Assembly (NCBI RefSeq): GCF_000003605.2
Contig: NW_003119432.1
Coordinates: 170,111-198,818 of the forward strand
Origin: Saccoglossus kowalevskii
Lineage: Eukaryota; Hemichordata; Enteropneusta; Harrimaniidae
Direction: 5' to 3'
Length of the DNA: 28,708 nucleotides
The notes beneath the pieces were generated by a model. The model was not told the origin of the DNA and made no database searches. It saw nothing but the letters and a program-made list of their open reading frames with translations. The number at the start of each line of letters is the position of its first letter. Position 1 is the stretch's first letter. Positions 1-11,134 of the stretch are shown piece by piece. Position numbers and translations under genes: made by a program.

Positions 1-3000
1 ACTGTTGTTTACAAATGAAGTTTCATGTTTTATACTAATTTGATTAAGTTATTGTTGTGCAATAAAACAAACAAACAATAACTCTTTCTCATTGCAGTAT
101 GTTCATCACAGCAGCCGTCGTCTATACAATATATGTGAATAAACCCAGAAAATTATAACCCCCCCTCCTTCACTCTTGGAAAAATTGTTAGCCCCCCTTT
201 TCATATACAGAAAATGGAAAGCCCCCCTAGAATTGCCCGGCACCCCCCAGGCCAGATTAACTGGTGATTCCCTTAGTACGTTTTCTTCTAGTATACACAA
301 AATAATAAATTTACATTCCGCGCCTCGTACAAGGCTAACCGAGCCGTGACCTCGATGTGGTTCGTAACCAGTCTTGTGATTGGTTGTTGACAAAATGCTG
401 AATAGGCCACGCCTTCTCCGCCTCTATATTCACCAAAAAAACAAAGTTGTTATTTTTCTAGACACACAACAGACTCGAAACAATAGAAACCGTCCGATCC
501 GAGCGACCTGCGTTCTTGAAAATCGAGTCTTATCGCCCTTGCGTTTCCGAGCAAAAAAACGTTGAGGCTAAAAACGACCGATTTTCGCCAATCTTCTATG
601 AATTTTTCATAATTTAGCTAATTCAGCCCAGCAATTAGATAGGGTATTTATTAGAGACGCCCGGAGAACCAAAATTTGGAACGTGAATCGCTCCGGCGAC
701 AAAAAATCGTCGAAAATAGCCAAAGGGGTGAGGGACTGCATTTCGAAAACATATTTTATATATAGGGTATATAATCACAGGTTTCCATGGTTTAGAAATA
801 CAACCTAAAGTGATCGCTGAATAGTGTTAGATTCATATTATTCATAAATCATGGTGATTATTCAAGCGTGAAACATGATTAGAAAATAACACGATGGTAG
901 AATAGGGGTCAAACATGCAATGATTGCTGCTGGTATTTACTGTACACAAATTGGCTATATTTATATTTTTATTCAATGACATATATAATAGAGCATTAGA
1001 TTTAATATTCATATAGTATGATAAATCAGTATATACAAATAAAAAAATCAAGCAGCACCTAATAGGATATCTATCGTCAGTCAAAATATTTGTATACATG
1101 TTTGAGCTAGGAGGTCGAATATTTTCACAACTGAAAAATCGAAAACCCAACTCAAATTCGATGATTTTTCAAAACACGAAAAGAGCAATGATCACAAGTT
1201 AGCAGTGATAGCAGACTAGTCTCTCTGCCATCATTTAAAAACATGAATTTCTAGTTTTATTATATCATTCCAAATTGAATGAAACAACTGTTACATTTTT
1301 GGGTTAAGTAGTATATAGTATTTCGTTGAATACAGTTGATCGTCACTATACATGACATCTAGGGTACTTATACAGTATTTTATTCTTACGGAAAGGGAGA
1401 CCACCAATCACTGAGTCGATTTTGATGAGTTTTAAATTATGGTGCGCAATCAAAAACAGGAGATTGTTCCAGATAGAATATATGTGACAAGTACAGCATA
1501 AATGAACTGCTAGCACAAAGGAAAATGACAATTACTCCATACAAGTTGTTTCCGTTATCATGATTAATATAATTATATTGGCACTCTTTTATATTGTTCC
1601 TATGATTATACTTGATAGGATCTTGAGAAACCAGTTTAATAAAATTACCTGTAGCCTAACAATGTATCAATGTAACTGTTTGTCTGGTCACAATACTCAC
1701 GTGTACAGAGTTGATGTATATGACATACGTACATCGTAGTGTATATTGTGATTGAAGTGTTGTGTAATAATAAACTACTTAAAACCTTTATTGATGTTAA
1801 TATTTAATATACTAGTACAACCTGTAAACGTATTAGTGTTACTATTGCTAATTTGAATATTCATAACTCGGTGCAGTTCATATGTCAGAAGATTATCAAG
1901 GTAACATATTTACACATGAATGTAGTCAACCAATCAGATCTGGTCAAATGGAAAATTGTCATCGCTACCAAATGACAGGAAAAGTTGCCATCTTCTGTTC
2001 TACTCGTAATGGTAAACTGGTGCATGAGAGAATATTGCATACAGGTCGTGCAACTAAAAAGTATATGCCACCAACTATTAGAAACTCATGGTCATGTTCT
2101 TGAGTTATTATTTTACACGCATTATTATACCCAATTATATATGTTCATATACTAGTATATTACAAAAACACTCTTTGTTTGCAAATCCCACTGTTCGACT
2201 ACTAAACCATAAAATAATAAATGCTGTTTTTACACACAAAAAAAACACATTTGTCGGCAGCTATAAAATATATACAGCATATGCATACTTTGAATTTTTT
2301 TTTCGCAAATTAGATTACTTATATGTAGCTACCTATTCATAAATAATGTTACAGAAACAGCATTTTCATGGAATTTCACTATTCTAAATTATATTTAAAA
2401 ATGTGTCAGTAAAAACATAATGTTTTGTTTTATGATATTTTCACATGGTTTTATATTTTGACAAATATCTGTGATTACAAAAAACTGAAACCAATCAACG
2501 GTGTTTTTATGATGTTTCAGTTGGTGAGCGAATACATATCCGAGCTGGTCTTATAACTGTATGGTTATCGAGCAGAAAATAGCTGAGTAATCATTTCAAG
2601 AATGAAATTACCCTAAAGCTCAAATATCTCGTAATGTTTTAGAAAATTGAAAATTACAATAGTCATCCAAAAATATGCTACAATATTAATGAAAGAACTA
2701 CAAAATACATTGATAATAAATTAGAACTGTTATACCAATTGCTGAATTTCACCACATTTTACACGTTCCAATGAAAGCTACAGAAAATCACCAGAACTGT
2801 CAACGAGTACAACATAATAAATATCCAAACATGACAGATTATATCAAATATTTTGATTTGTATGTACATTAAATATCTAAACAATTCATTTTCAAATATT
2901 TGAATCATATTTTATCATGGCACACATAGCTAAATATAGTTAATAAGTAAATCGAAATCAATAGCAAAGATTAATGAAAAATATATATTTATAGCATTTA

Positions 3001-3390
3001 ACCTAGATTACTAGTATATTATTCTCAATCCGATGCTGTTTATACTCCTGCTAGCAAATTTTCTAGGCATGTAAACAGTACACAGCCTGGATACTAGCGA
3101 TACAGTTATTCAGCATACACATGCAGTTGTGAGTTAAAACTGATATAAATGGGCAATTTATTCTTAAAATTAAAAAAATACTATAAATAATATTACATTC
3201 GTGCATATATTTTCATGCGTTGCCACTGATATTTTGCAAGAATCATGGTCGGAAACACATTGTGTTCTGGTGTACTAGTAATTCTATTGACGCATCGTGT
3301 CAACGAAGCATACTACATTGCTCAGATAATTCGTGTGTGTCGTGCATGTTGTCAAGGCGATAGGCGGTGTGATGGACCCAAGAAACCAGC
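1..3390. other. Non-coding upstream region, no gene recognised
   Basis: No open frame here resembles a known protein or is joined by convincing splice sites. Bases 155-250 carry four runs of six or seven C at 159, 192, 222 and 243. Bases 300-740 are richer in CG dinucleotides than the surrounding AT-rich DNA and could hold a promoter or an old element, but nothing identifies it. A 73-codon frame at 1882-2103 is the longest open stretch in the AT-rich part and matches no family I recognise. Confidence 0.6.
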
Positions 3391-3394
3391 TGCA

Positions 3395-3402
3395 ATTTGC
3401 AT
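3395..3402. promoter_or_regulatory. POU octamer motif (ATTTGCAT)
   Basis: This is an exact copy of the octamer (reverse complement ATGCAAAT), the binding site of POU-domain factors. It lies 33 bases upstream of the TATA box of the SMPDL3-like gene, a usual position for a promoter-proximal octamer. The sequence is seen directly; function is inferred from position. Confidence 0.4.
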
Positions 3403-3434
3403 ATGTATGTAAAGTTCAAAGGTTACAATATTGT

Positions 3435-3443
3435 TATAAAAGG
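3435..3443 (+). promoter_or_regulatory. TATA box of the SMPDL3-like gene
   Basis: TATAAAAGG is a full-consensus TATA box 160 bases before the start codon. An initiator-like TCACA at about 3468-3472 lies about 33 bases downstream and gives a predicted transcription start near 3470 and a 5' UTR of about 125 bases. That UTR would contain one short upstream reading frame at 3479-3496 (five codons, then TGA). Confidence 0.55.
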
Positions 3444-3594
3444 TCGAGCAGAGTTTCATTGGACAGTTCACAGCCTGTATGCTGGGTCTGCCGTGACAAC
3501 AACGAACGCACTGTTAGCGGCGCAGCGGAAATCATAAAACCCGGGCTGTCGATTCCTCCCTATTTGCCGTTACTTAATTCAAGAAGAAACAAAT

Positions 3595-6500
3595 ATGTAT
3601 GTTGGAGCTCAGTCTGGTATATATGCCGTCTTGTTATTTGTATACTTGTCGACGCATATCAGAGCCCAGACTGTGGCGATGGAAGACGTAGGTAAGACTA
3701 GTACAATGTATTGCACGTTGGACACGCCTTAAATAGTGTAGTCGTCTTGAATTCAGTAAAACTACTATATAGTAATAGTAATATTACTGATCCTGTCTCA
3801 TATCTCCAGCAATGTGTATAACGGCAATGCATGTGATGATTTACAATAATACAATGATTTTATATGTGAGGAGCGGTACAAGCACATCAACCCACTTTCA
3901 ACACATTAATATTATTAGTCACTGGCCTGAAAACATACTGAAACATACTGTTCCTATATCTTGGTAATCATTTGCAAGATTTCATTGCTTCTTTCTTTAA
4001 TATAGTGTGCATCACAGCAGTATGCCATAGTTCACGGCAGGATTTCACAATTACAAAATGCACAATTATAACACACAGCCATAAGTACAATCACCGCATC
4101 TGTTGGTTCAATCAAGTAATCAATATGAAACATGTAGTCAAAAGAAGTTGTAAAATGGCGACTATTTTAGTTGGCAAATTCTTCTGATCGCTCAACCAAT
4201 CTTAGCTGCAATATCTATCATATATATTCTATTCAAGTAACAAGTTGTTTGTTATCCTGTAAAATGTGCAGGGAAGCAGGGAAGCACTGGTATAACCTCA
4301 CAAGGAACCAACTTCAAGCACATTCCTAGTCATAGGGTCTCAATGCACCGAATCCCATCAGTTCCACGCTTACTTGTATTTATTGTTTATAATATAACTA
4401 TTGTTTCATACGCGTTTTGAATACATACAACATTATTGGAGGAAACTGGTCATGCTGTGACATACTATTGAACTGATTCATATTCATTTGATGATGGTTT
4501 AAACACAAAAATACACACCTCTGCTGTGTCAAGAAATCATGACCAATAAGGTAATGAGTTTGTTTGTCGAGTGAAATTATAATGAGGAACATGCAGATGA
4601 AATAGTTTTCCCACAGAAGACTTTGCTGACTATGGTTAATGTAATCACCATACGTTACATGGTTATTTATGTGTATCGATAATACAATGCCAGTAGCCAT
4701 CGGCAACACAATAAGCAGATACAATAGCTTGTGGATAAATGCAATTTAAAATTCCCGACGGGTATCATCCTTTGATAACGCGACAATCTGAACAATGGAT
4801 GCTTAGATCGGATGATGGAAGCGCAATGAAACACTTCGTCCGATCTCAGTGCTTTGTGGGCGATGTATTTTCCCGATTTCTGACAGTGTTCTTCGAACCG
4901 ATGTTCTCTCGATTTCTGTGCCCTGTGTATGCAGGGTATGGACTCCCGATTGCAGTGCACTGTGGATGGTGCGCCTCCGAATATTTGATTAACCTTTCTT
5001 TGTTACATGTAACTAATTAAAACGCCATAATACTTGCTTTGTTTCTGCAAAAAACAGATGACATTGCAGTATGTGGTCATGTACATCGGTTCCACGCATC
5101 TATTGCATTATGCAATCACATTGCATTTAGATCAACCTAACCCAGCATTTAAACTAACCCAGCAAATAATTAAGCCATATATAGAAAAAAATAATCATTT
5201 GTAAGATTACTATATTTCTGCTTTTAATACAATGTCATCACATCACCACAGTATGACATAATCTCTAGGCTAGATTTCACAATTACAAAATACACAGTTA
5301 TAACACACAGTCATAAGTCACCGTATCTGTTGGTTCAATTAAGTAATCGAATAAATCATATAGTCAAAAGGAGGTATCAAGTGGCGACTAGACTGGTTGG
5401 CAAAGTTCTCTGATACTCTGAATACAAATTGAAATAACTCCCACCACGGAAGGCATGGTAACTAATCCATCTAATAATTATTAATTAATATTCTTACAAT
5501 CAGTTCAACAAGTATCTGCTCAACCATGTGCACTCTATTAGCATATTCATGTTGAGTTAGCTGTAATAGCTGTCATACATACGTGCACATTCTATCGCAA
5601 TGGCAATTTCCATCGATCATTGAAATCTGCAAATTCTGCGAGAACAGCGGCCAGACCTTACAACATAACTTAGAAGACTGTGATCCACTTTTCACCGTGA
5701 CTGGTCAAGCATGCACATGATTACTTTCATATGTCAGAGGCATTATGGGTGTCTGTAATATATAAATCAACTGTCATACGTATGCAATTACGTAAAGATA
5801 TTTCCTTTCCACCCAGCAGTGCCTCATTGTTTGTGTACGCATATACATGAATCATATGTTGACAATATATGTCAGATGTCACGCGTTATTGCATCTAGAG
5901 ACCAAAAAAGGAGCAGCAAGTACGATTGTTCATCCCCCTTAGGCACCGTTCCCATATATGTTTGGGCTGGTCGTAAATATAATTTACAGTTTAAAACAGA
6001 TCAAAAGTTCATAACAAAGTGATTGTAAATAAAAATAAATCTTTATATCTTGAATAAAGACGTTTTAATTAGTTTTAAATAAAGAAACAAACTGTTTCTA
6101 ACATAATTTTCAGTGTAACCCATAAAATAAACTATAGGTAACTAAATGTTCTTCTAAAGTAGAATATAATTTTTATTTTATTTTCTCTTTCAGGCTATTT
6201 CTGGCACGTAGCTGATTTTCACTACGATTACCAATACTCTATGCGGGGTGATCCCACGTACTATTGCCACTACTGGAACGAGACAACCGCAAAGGATCTC
6301 GGGTACTACGGCGACTATGAGTGCGATTCGCCTATGAGTTTAGTGGTATCTGCGGTACAGGCAATGAAAGCCAACAAGCCTGACGTTGATTTCATAGTAT
6401 GGACAGGGTAAAGTATACTACGTTGCTTGCATTAAAACATTGAACCATTATTTCTGCCGTCAGAATTTCGGCACTATCGTTTTACTATCAACTGGGTAAT

Positions 6501-9500
6501 GTGCCACTTCGCTGTGAAACGTTTTATTATAGTTCGTGGGGGGAGATTCAAACTCAGATACATTTTATATATTTTTATATATTTTGATTTGAAATGTTCA
6601 AAATATATGTTTTTTTTAACATTGTGAAGCTCAGCCATATTTCACGACTTCGGGTACCGACGAAACTGCATCTATACTGTTTATCAATAATTCTATTTCT
6701 TAGGATGACTTGCCTATTTATGTGTCTGCGTCATATCATTCTCTTACATGGTATCCCAGCAAGCACTTTGCTCTCACCCCGCCGGAAAGATCAGTTTATC
6801 TCTAAAATGTGTACGCTGCAGGATTGGCCACGGGAAACAAACGCATTTTGTATATTCAGTCAAGTGTTATTAATTCGCTATCATATGATAGTTATAATTC
6901 ATTGAGTGACCAGTGGTTCGGCAAATTCATTTATCTTTTTCCGCATAAAATTGTTGGCATTAATACTTGAAGACAACTACTGTGACTGTTTTTGTTCTTA
7001 GTTTATAACTTTTTGTTTATATAGACTGTCAAAATTACGTTATTCATTTACACGTCATTGCAGAATTTTTTTTTAATTTTAAATAACTTTCGCGCCTCGG
7101 CCGTTTGGCTACGATCACGTGTAGATATTTGAATGGATTGTATGCAAGAAGTAGCTACTGTTACTTTAGGTTTTACACTAAAATTATCTACGAATGTAAT
7201 CTTTTCTATTTTGAAAATTATTTCAAGCGGCTTTATAAATAACGTTTTCCGTTATTAAACATTATGTTCGGACGTTGAGCGAGCGTGCTATATAATGACA
7301 GGGAATTATTCTTACGTTGTATTTATTCTGAAGGGATGATGCGCCTCACGTTCCCGATGCCATGGTCGGCGAAGAACTGATGATAGAGATTATAGCCAAC
7401 TTGACCCAGGTCATCACAGACATATTTCCTGATACCCGAGTGTACCCAGCTATAGCCAATCACGATTACGATCCTAGTAATCAACTTCCAGTACAGACCT
7501 CTCGACAATACAATGCGATTGCTGACGCGTGGAGTGGTTGGTTGAATCACGACAGCGATGCCGTAGCTTCGCTTAGGAAAGGTGGTGACGATTTCTATGA
7601 CTACTGACATCATGCAATATCAAAATACTGTTTCATATTAGACATTTTTTTTTATCAAATTCAACCATTTTTTTTATGAATACACTTCACATATTCCAAA
7701 TTATTGTTCCGTCGATGAATTTCGCTATGAATTGTTATACATTTCTATATTTATTCACTTGAGAGGTTTTTCAATTCACACTACTATTACTCACCTGTGG
7801 ATATAAATGTATTTTCACCATCACCACGAACTAAATTCGAGTATTTGCGTTTTTCCAGCCGCTTATTATACGACTGTGATGGAAAATGACGTACGTTTAA
7901 TAGTACCAAATACCAATCTCTACTATACCTCGAATAAAGTAACCGCAGGAATGCCGGATCCTGCGGGACAGTTCGACTGGATGGAAAACACCTTAGAAGA
8001 GGCAAAACGTAATAACCAATTGGTAAGACCTGCCAAAGAATTTGTTCGAATATTGACTGGTGACCCAAGTTGTCGGGCTCACATTGCCACTATAACCATA
8101 AGCTTGTGATCGTGGGCCAAACTTATTATTAATTTAACATATAATTTCCCGACAGGAGATTGGTGTTTCATGTTGTACGCATTTATTGTCGTGGCAATAC
8201 TAAAGTTAGCTTTCAACGTCGGTGTAAAATCCACATAAATTGTTCATAGTACCTTCTTATCAATATAGAATTGAATTGAAATGTGCATTATGTGCATTCT
8301 GGTAAACTACTTTTTCTATTGCGAGAGATTACCAGTCACAGTTTTATTATAGTTTAGTACATTTAAAATCATCATTAATGTTTTTAAAGCTCGACATCCT
8401 CATAGACTAGGAGGATTTGTGCCACACCACATATCAATCAGATATATGACGGTCAGTTTTAACATATTTTAAAGGTCGGTTGTTGATGTAATCACCAAGA
8501 TTCTCTCCAATGAAGGTTGGTTTTGTAATTTATAATTAGGTATGGATCCTTGCTCATATCCCACCCGGGCATCCCGAGAGGTCACACTCGTCACCTTGGT
8601 TCTATGAAGAATTCAATGAGAGATATATAGATATAATCAGCCAATACGCCGACATCATTATAGGACAGTTCTACGCCCACCATCACACAGACCACTTCAA
8701 GGTGTTGTACAATGACAACGGTATTTATCTTTTTCATAATTGATTGATTGAGGAGGGAGGGAGGGAGGGAGGGAGTGAATGAGTGAGTGGGTGAGTGAGT
8801 GAGTGAGTGGGTGAGTGGGTGAGTGAGTGAGTGAGTGAGTGAGTGAGTGAGTGAGTGAGTGAGCGATTGAGTGAGTGAGTGAGTGAGTGAGTGAGTGAGA
8901 GAGTTGAGTGAGCGAGTGGTTGAGTGAGAAAGTAAGCGACAGTGAGTGAGAGAGTGAATGAGAGAGTGAGTGAGTGAGAAAGTGAGTGAGAGAGTGAGGG
9001 AGTGAGTGAGTGAGTTAGTTAGAGACAAAAAGTATAGTTGGCAAATAAATGAATAAAACAGCTACCTTGTAGTCCCTAGAAAATAAGATTCGCACCGGGA
9101 ACTTGTGGCACGACATCCATAGTCGTCTATGGGGTCTTTTTAATATAGGGTCAATGCAACGACTAAAATGTGTTCCTTTGATCTAAACCTAAACTCTATT
9201 GAGTATATGACTATCTATAACAACGTAATCATCTTTGCTCTCCCAGGTGAGCCGATCAGTTCTATGTTGTTGGCCCCGGCAGTGGTTCCGTGGCGGAATA
9301 AGTATGTGTACAATGCTGAATTTGGGGCGAACAACCCAGCCGTGAGACTTTTCAAGTATCAGCGTTCAACGGGGAAGTTACTCGACATCATGCAGTATAT
9401 AATGAACTTGTCAGAAGCAAACCAGAACAATTCACCAGAATGGGTACTTGAATACACGGCAACTGAGGCGTACTCGATTGATGACGTCACCACTGAGTCT

Positions 9501-9758
9501 CTACACGAGCTAGCCGAGTCCTTCAAGCCGGAAAATAGCGAAAACTTCGAGAAATACAACCTCTATTGTTCAGCGAGCTATGATGTCACACCTTGTGATG
9601 AGACATGCAAACAAATGCAAATGTGTGCCATTACCAATATTCGTGTAAGCGACTACGATGCATGCATGGAGTCCACCACGTCAGCCAGTAGCCGTGCGTC
9701 TTTCAATACAATAACATTATTCATAACGTCATTCTGGTTTGTCGTAACGATCTCTTAG
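3595..9758 (+). CDS. SMPDL3A/B-like: Acid sphingomyelinase-like phosphodiesterase (SMPDL3A/B family), complete, six exons
   Basis: The exons are 3595-3691, 6194-6407, 7334-7584, 7859-8022, 8540-8720 and 9247-9758; phases agree at every junction and give 472 residues (vertebrate members are about 450). The start is the first in-frame ATG after a stop at 3535-3537 and opens a signal peptide with probable cleavage after HIRA. Calcineurin-type metallophosphatase motifs follow: D40-x-H42, G104-D105, N146-H147-D148, H248 before IPPG, and H289/H291 in AHHH. Exon 6 holds the cysteine-rich C-terminal domain, including CDETC. The last ~18 residues are hydrophobic after a small-residue stretch (TTSASS), as in GPI-anchored proteins. 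The family hydrolyses phosphodiester or pyrophosphate bonds of nucleotides outside cells or in the endolysosome; SMPDL3B is GPI-anchored. The C-terminal domain looks closer to SMPDL3A and the tail to SMPDL3B, so a co-orthologue is possible. The exon 3 donor could also be three bases earlier (after 7581). Confidence 0.94.
3965..4189. repeat. Direct repeat, copy A (intron 1 of the SMPDL3-like gene)
   Basis: This block of about 225 bases recurs at 5192-5414 in the same orientation. Both start with taatcatttg and both contain tttcacaattacaaaat, the pair ataacacacag and tctgttggttcaat, and a late tggcgact followed by ttggcaaa. Identity is roughly 80% by eye. No coding potential is seen, and the origin (segmental duplication or two copies of an unnamed element) is open. 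Confidence 0.8.
4809..4980. repeat. Degenerate ~34-bp minisatellite in intron 1
   Basis: Units begin with CGAT or CGGAT at 4809, 4841, 4874, 4910 and 4947, and a further CGA at 4978 closes the array. Spacings are 32, 33, 36, 37 and 31 bases. Units share a core like cagtgc-ctgtgg-gatg and end in tcc or tct. An open frame of 93 codons runs through it on the + strand, but its repetition explains it better than coding does. Confidence 0.6.
5192..5414. repeat. Direct repeat, copy B (intron 1 of the SMPDL3-like gene)
   Basis: Second copy of the block at 3965-4189, separated from it by about 1 kb. Small indels and substitutions are spread along the whole length, so the duplication is not recent. 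Confidence 0.8.
8751..9024. repeat. GGGA/GAGT microsatellite in intron 5
   Basis: A short (GGGA)n tract passes into a long, partly degenerate (GAGT)n array. It lies wholly inside intron 5 of the SMPDL3-like gene (8721-9246). The opposite strand reads as a Ser-Leu-Thr-His repeat frame, an artefact of the tetranucleotide. Confidence 0.95.
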
Positions 9759-9945
9759 GATAGTACTAACCGTCACGAGACTTAATGAAAGTGATCTGGC
9801 AAAAACGCGTGAATTGCACCCATTGGGTGGTTTTCGTTCTTTGATTAGTTATGTTTCAACTTTAACTGTACGCATTTATCGCCAGTGACGGACGATGGGA
9901 ATCACCCATATTTTAACGTTTTAACCAATCTAGATATATACTAAT

Positions 9946-9951
9946 AATAAA
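9946..9951 (+). terminator. Poly(A) signal of the SMPDL3-like gene
   Basis: AATAAA lies 188 bases after the stop codon and is followed within 30 bases by a GT-rich stretch (gttaagtgtatatgttcc), the usual downstream element. It is the first canonical signal after the gene. Confidence 0.55.
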
Positions 9952-10779
9952 TTTGTTAAGTGTATATGTTCCACAATACCTCTTTCCTAAAAGTCGCATC
10001 ATCTAGCGAGATACCGCTTGTATGACATCAAAATGACGTAAATGGGTGAAAACTCATTCGGTGAAATTGACAATTATTGGTTGTGTAAGTTGTTCGTCAC
10101 TAAAAAACGTGCGACCACAAAACCAAACAATTTCGGTGATATGAAGGCCTTCATTTCAGCTACTTACGTCACAGAATTCTTAATATCTAAATTCTCAATG
10201 TGTGTAATAGTTATACCATCTTATTATTATTGATATTAACAGTTAGATTAAGTAGTTTACTTGTTAAATTTCAATAATTTCTAGAATACATCTGCAATAA
10301 TATTTTATTACATTCTACTACAAATTGCAAAAATTAATAGATTAATTACAATTTATTCTATATTTCATTGAATCGTCAATCGAATCCTAATACTTTAAGG
10401 TGAAGAATCAACTCAATTAAATTCAATTTTGCAAATAAAAATAAGTAGGAGTGGGTACGTGAACTAAAGTTTCAATTCAGATTGATAACTTTGAATTATG
10501 TGTTTTATTTTTCAACACAAACGACCATTGCGTATAACATGATGTACGTGTTTTTTGTTTATGAAACATTTAAATCTCGTATGGACTGACTCGACAAACA
10601 CAAATATGTAAATATGACCTGCATCTATTGTAATAACATACATATGCTCGATTCTAGGAAAATAAGATAACACAAACAACCGATAATACAATTCAAATCT
10701 TATTCCGAATATGACTACATGAAATAAATATCATTTTCTGATTTGGAATTCTTTTTATTGATTTACGAGAAAACACCGC
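9952..10779. other. AT-rich intergenic stretch, nothing recognised
   Basis: Apart from short random frames (the longest 63 codons at 10042-10233) no gene, RNA or clear repeat is seen. Confidence 0.6.
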
Positions 10780-10970
10780 GAGGGGTAACGATAATGCCGT
10801 TCCACTAGCTGAGGGGGGACGATGATGCGATTTCACTGGCTGAGGGGGAACGATAATGCGATTCCGCTAGTTGAGAGGAACGATAACGCCACTACACTAG
10901 TCAAGAGGCATTATAACGCCACTACATTAGTCGAGGGGTCCGGAGGGAAACAATAAACAACTGCACTAGT
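10780..10970. repeat. 31-bp minisatellite, about six units
   Basis: Units start at 10780, 10811, 10842, 10873, 10903 and 10933, so the period is 30-31 bases. Each begins gagggg or a variant, then carries acgataatgc and ends near cactagt. The last unit is the most diverged. The array lies in the region after the SMPDL3-like gene. Confidence 0.85.
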
Positions 10971-11134
10971 GCACTTGTACATACAATCATCATCCTTAGC
11001 CCACTAATTCTTACTGTAATTGGCAAACAAAACACATGAAGAGACATGACAACAATTCTGACCACATCGCTAGGTGAAAAGTACTTTTAGCCAGTTAACT
11101 TTTTAAAAAGAAGTTTCATGGTATATACTTCATA

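Noticed and set aside
155..250. G-quadruplex on the - strand
   Set aside because: The spacers between G runs are 15-27 bases, too long for a stable one by usual criteria.
106..565. Frames through the C-run block and the CG-rich patch
   Set aside because: The residues reflect the C runs and base composition; no protein family is recognisable.
1882..2103. 73-codon + strand frame with several Cys and His
   Set aside because: No domain pattern, partner exon or splice signals were convincing.
8591..9028. 145-codon - strand frame of Ser-Leu-Thr-His repeats
   Set aside because: It is the translation of the GAGT microsatellite and overlaps exon 5 of the gene on the other strand.
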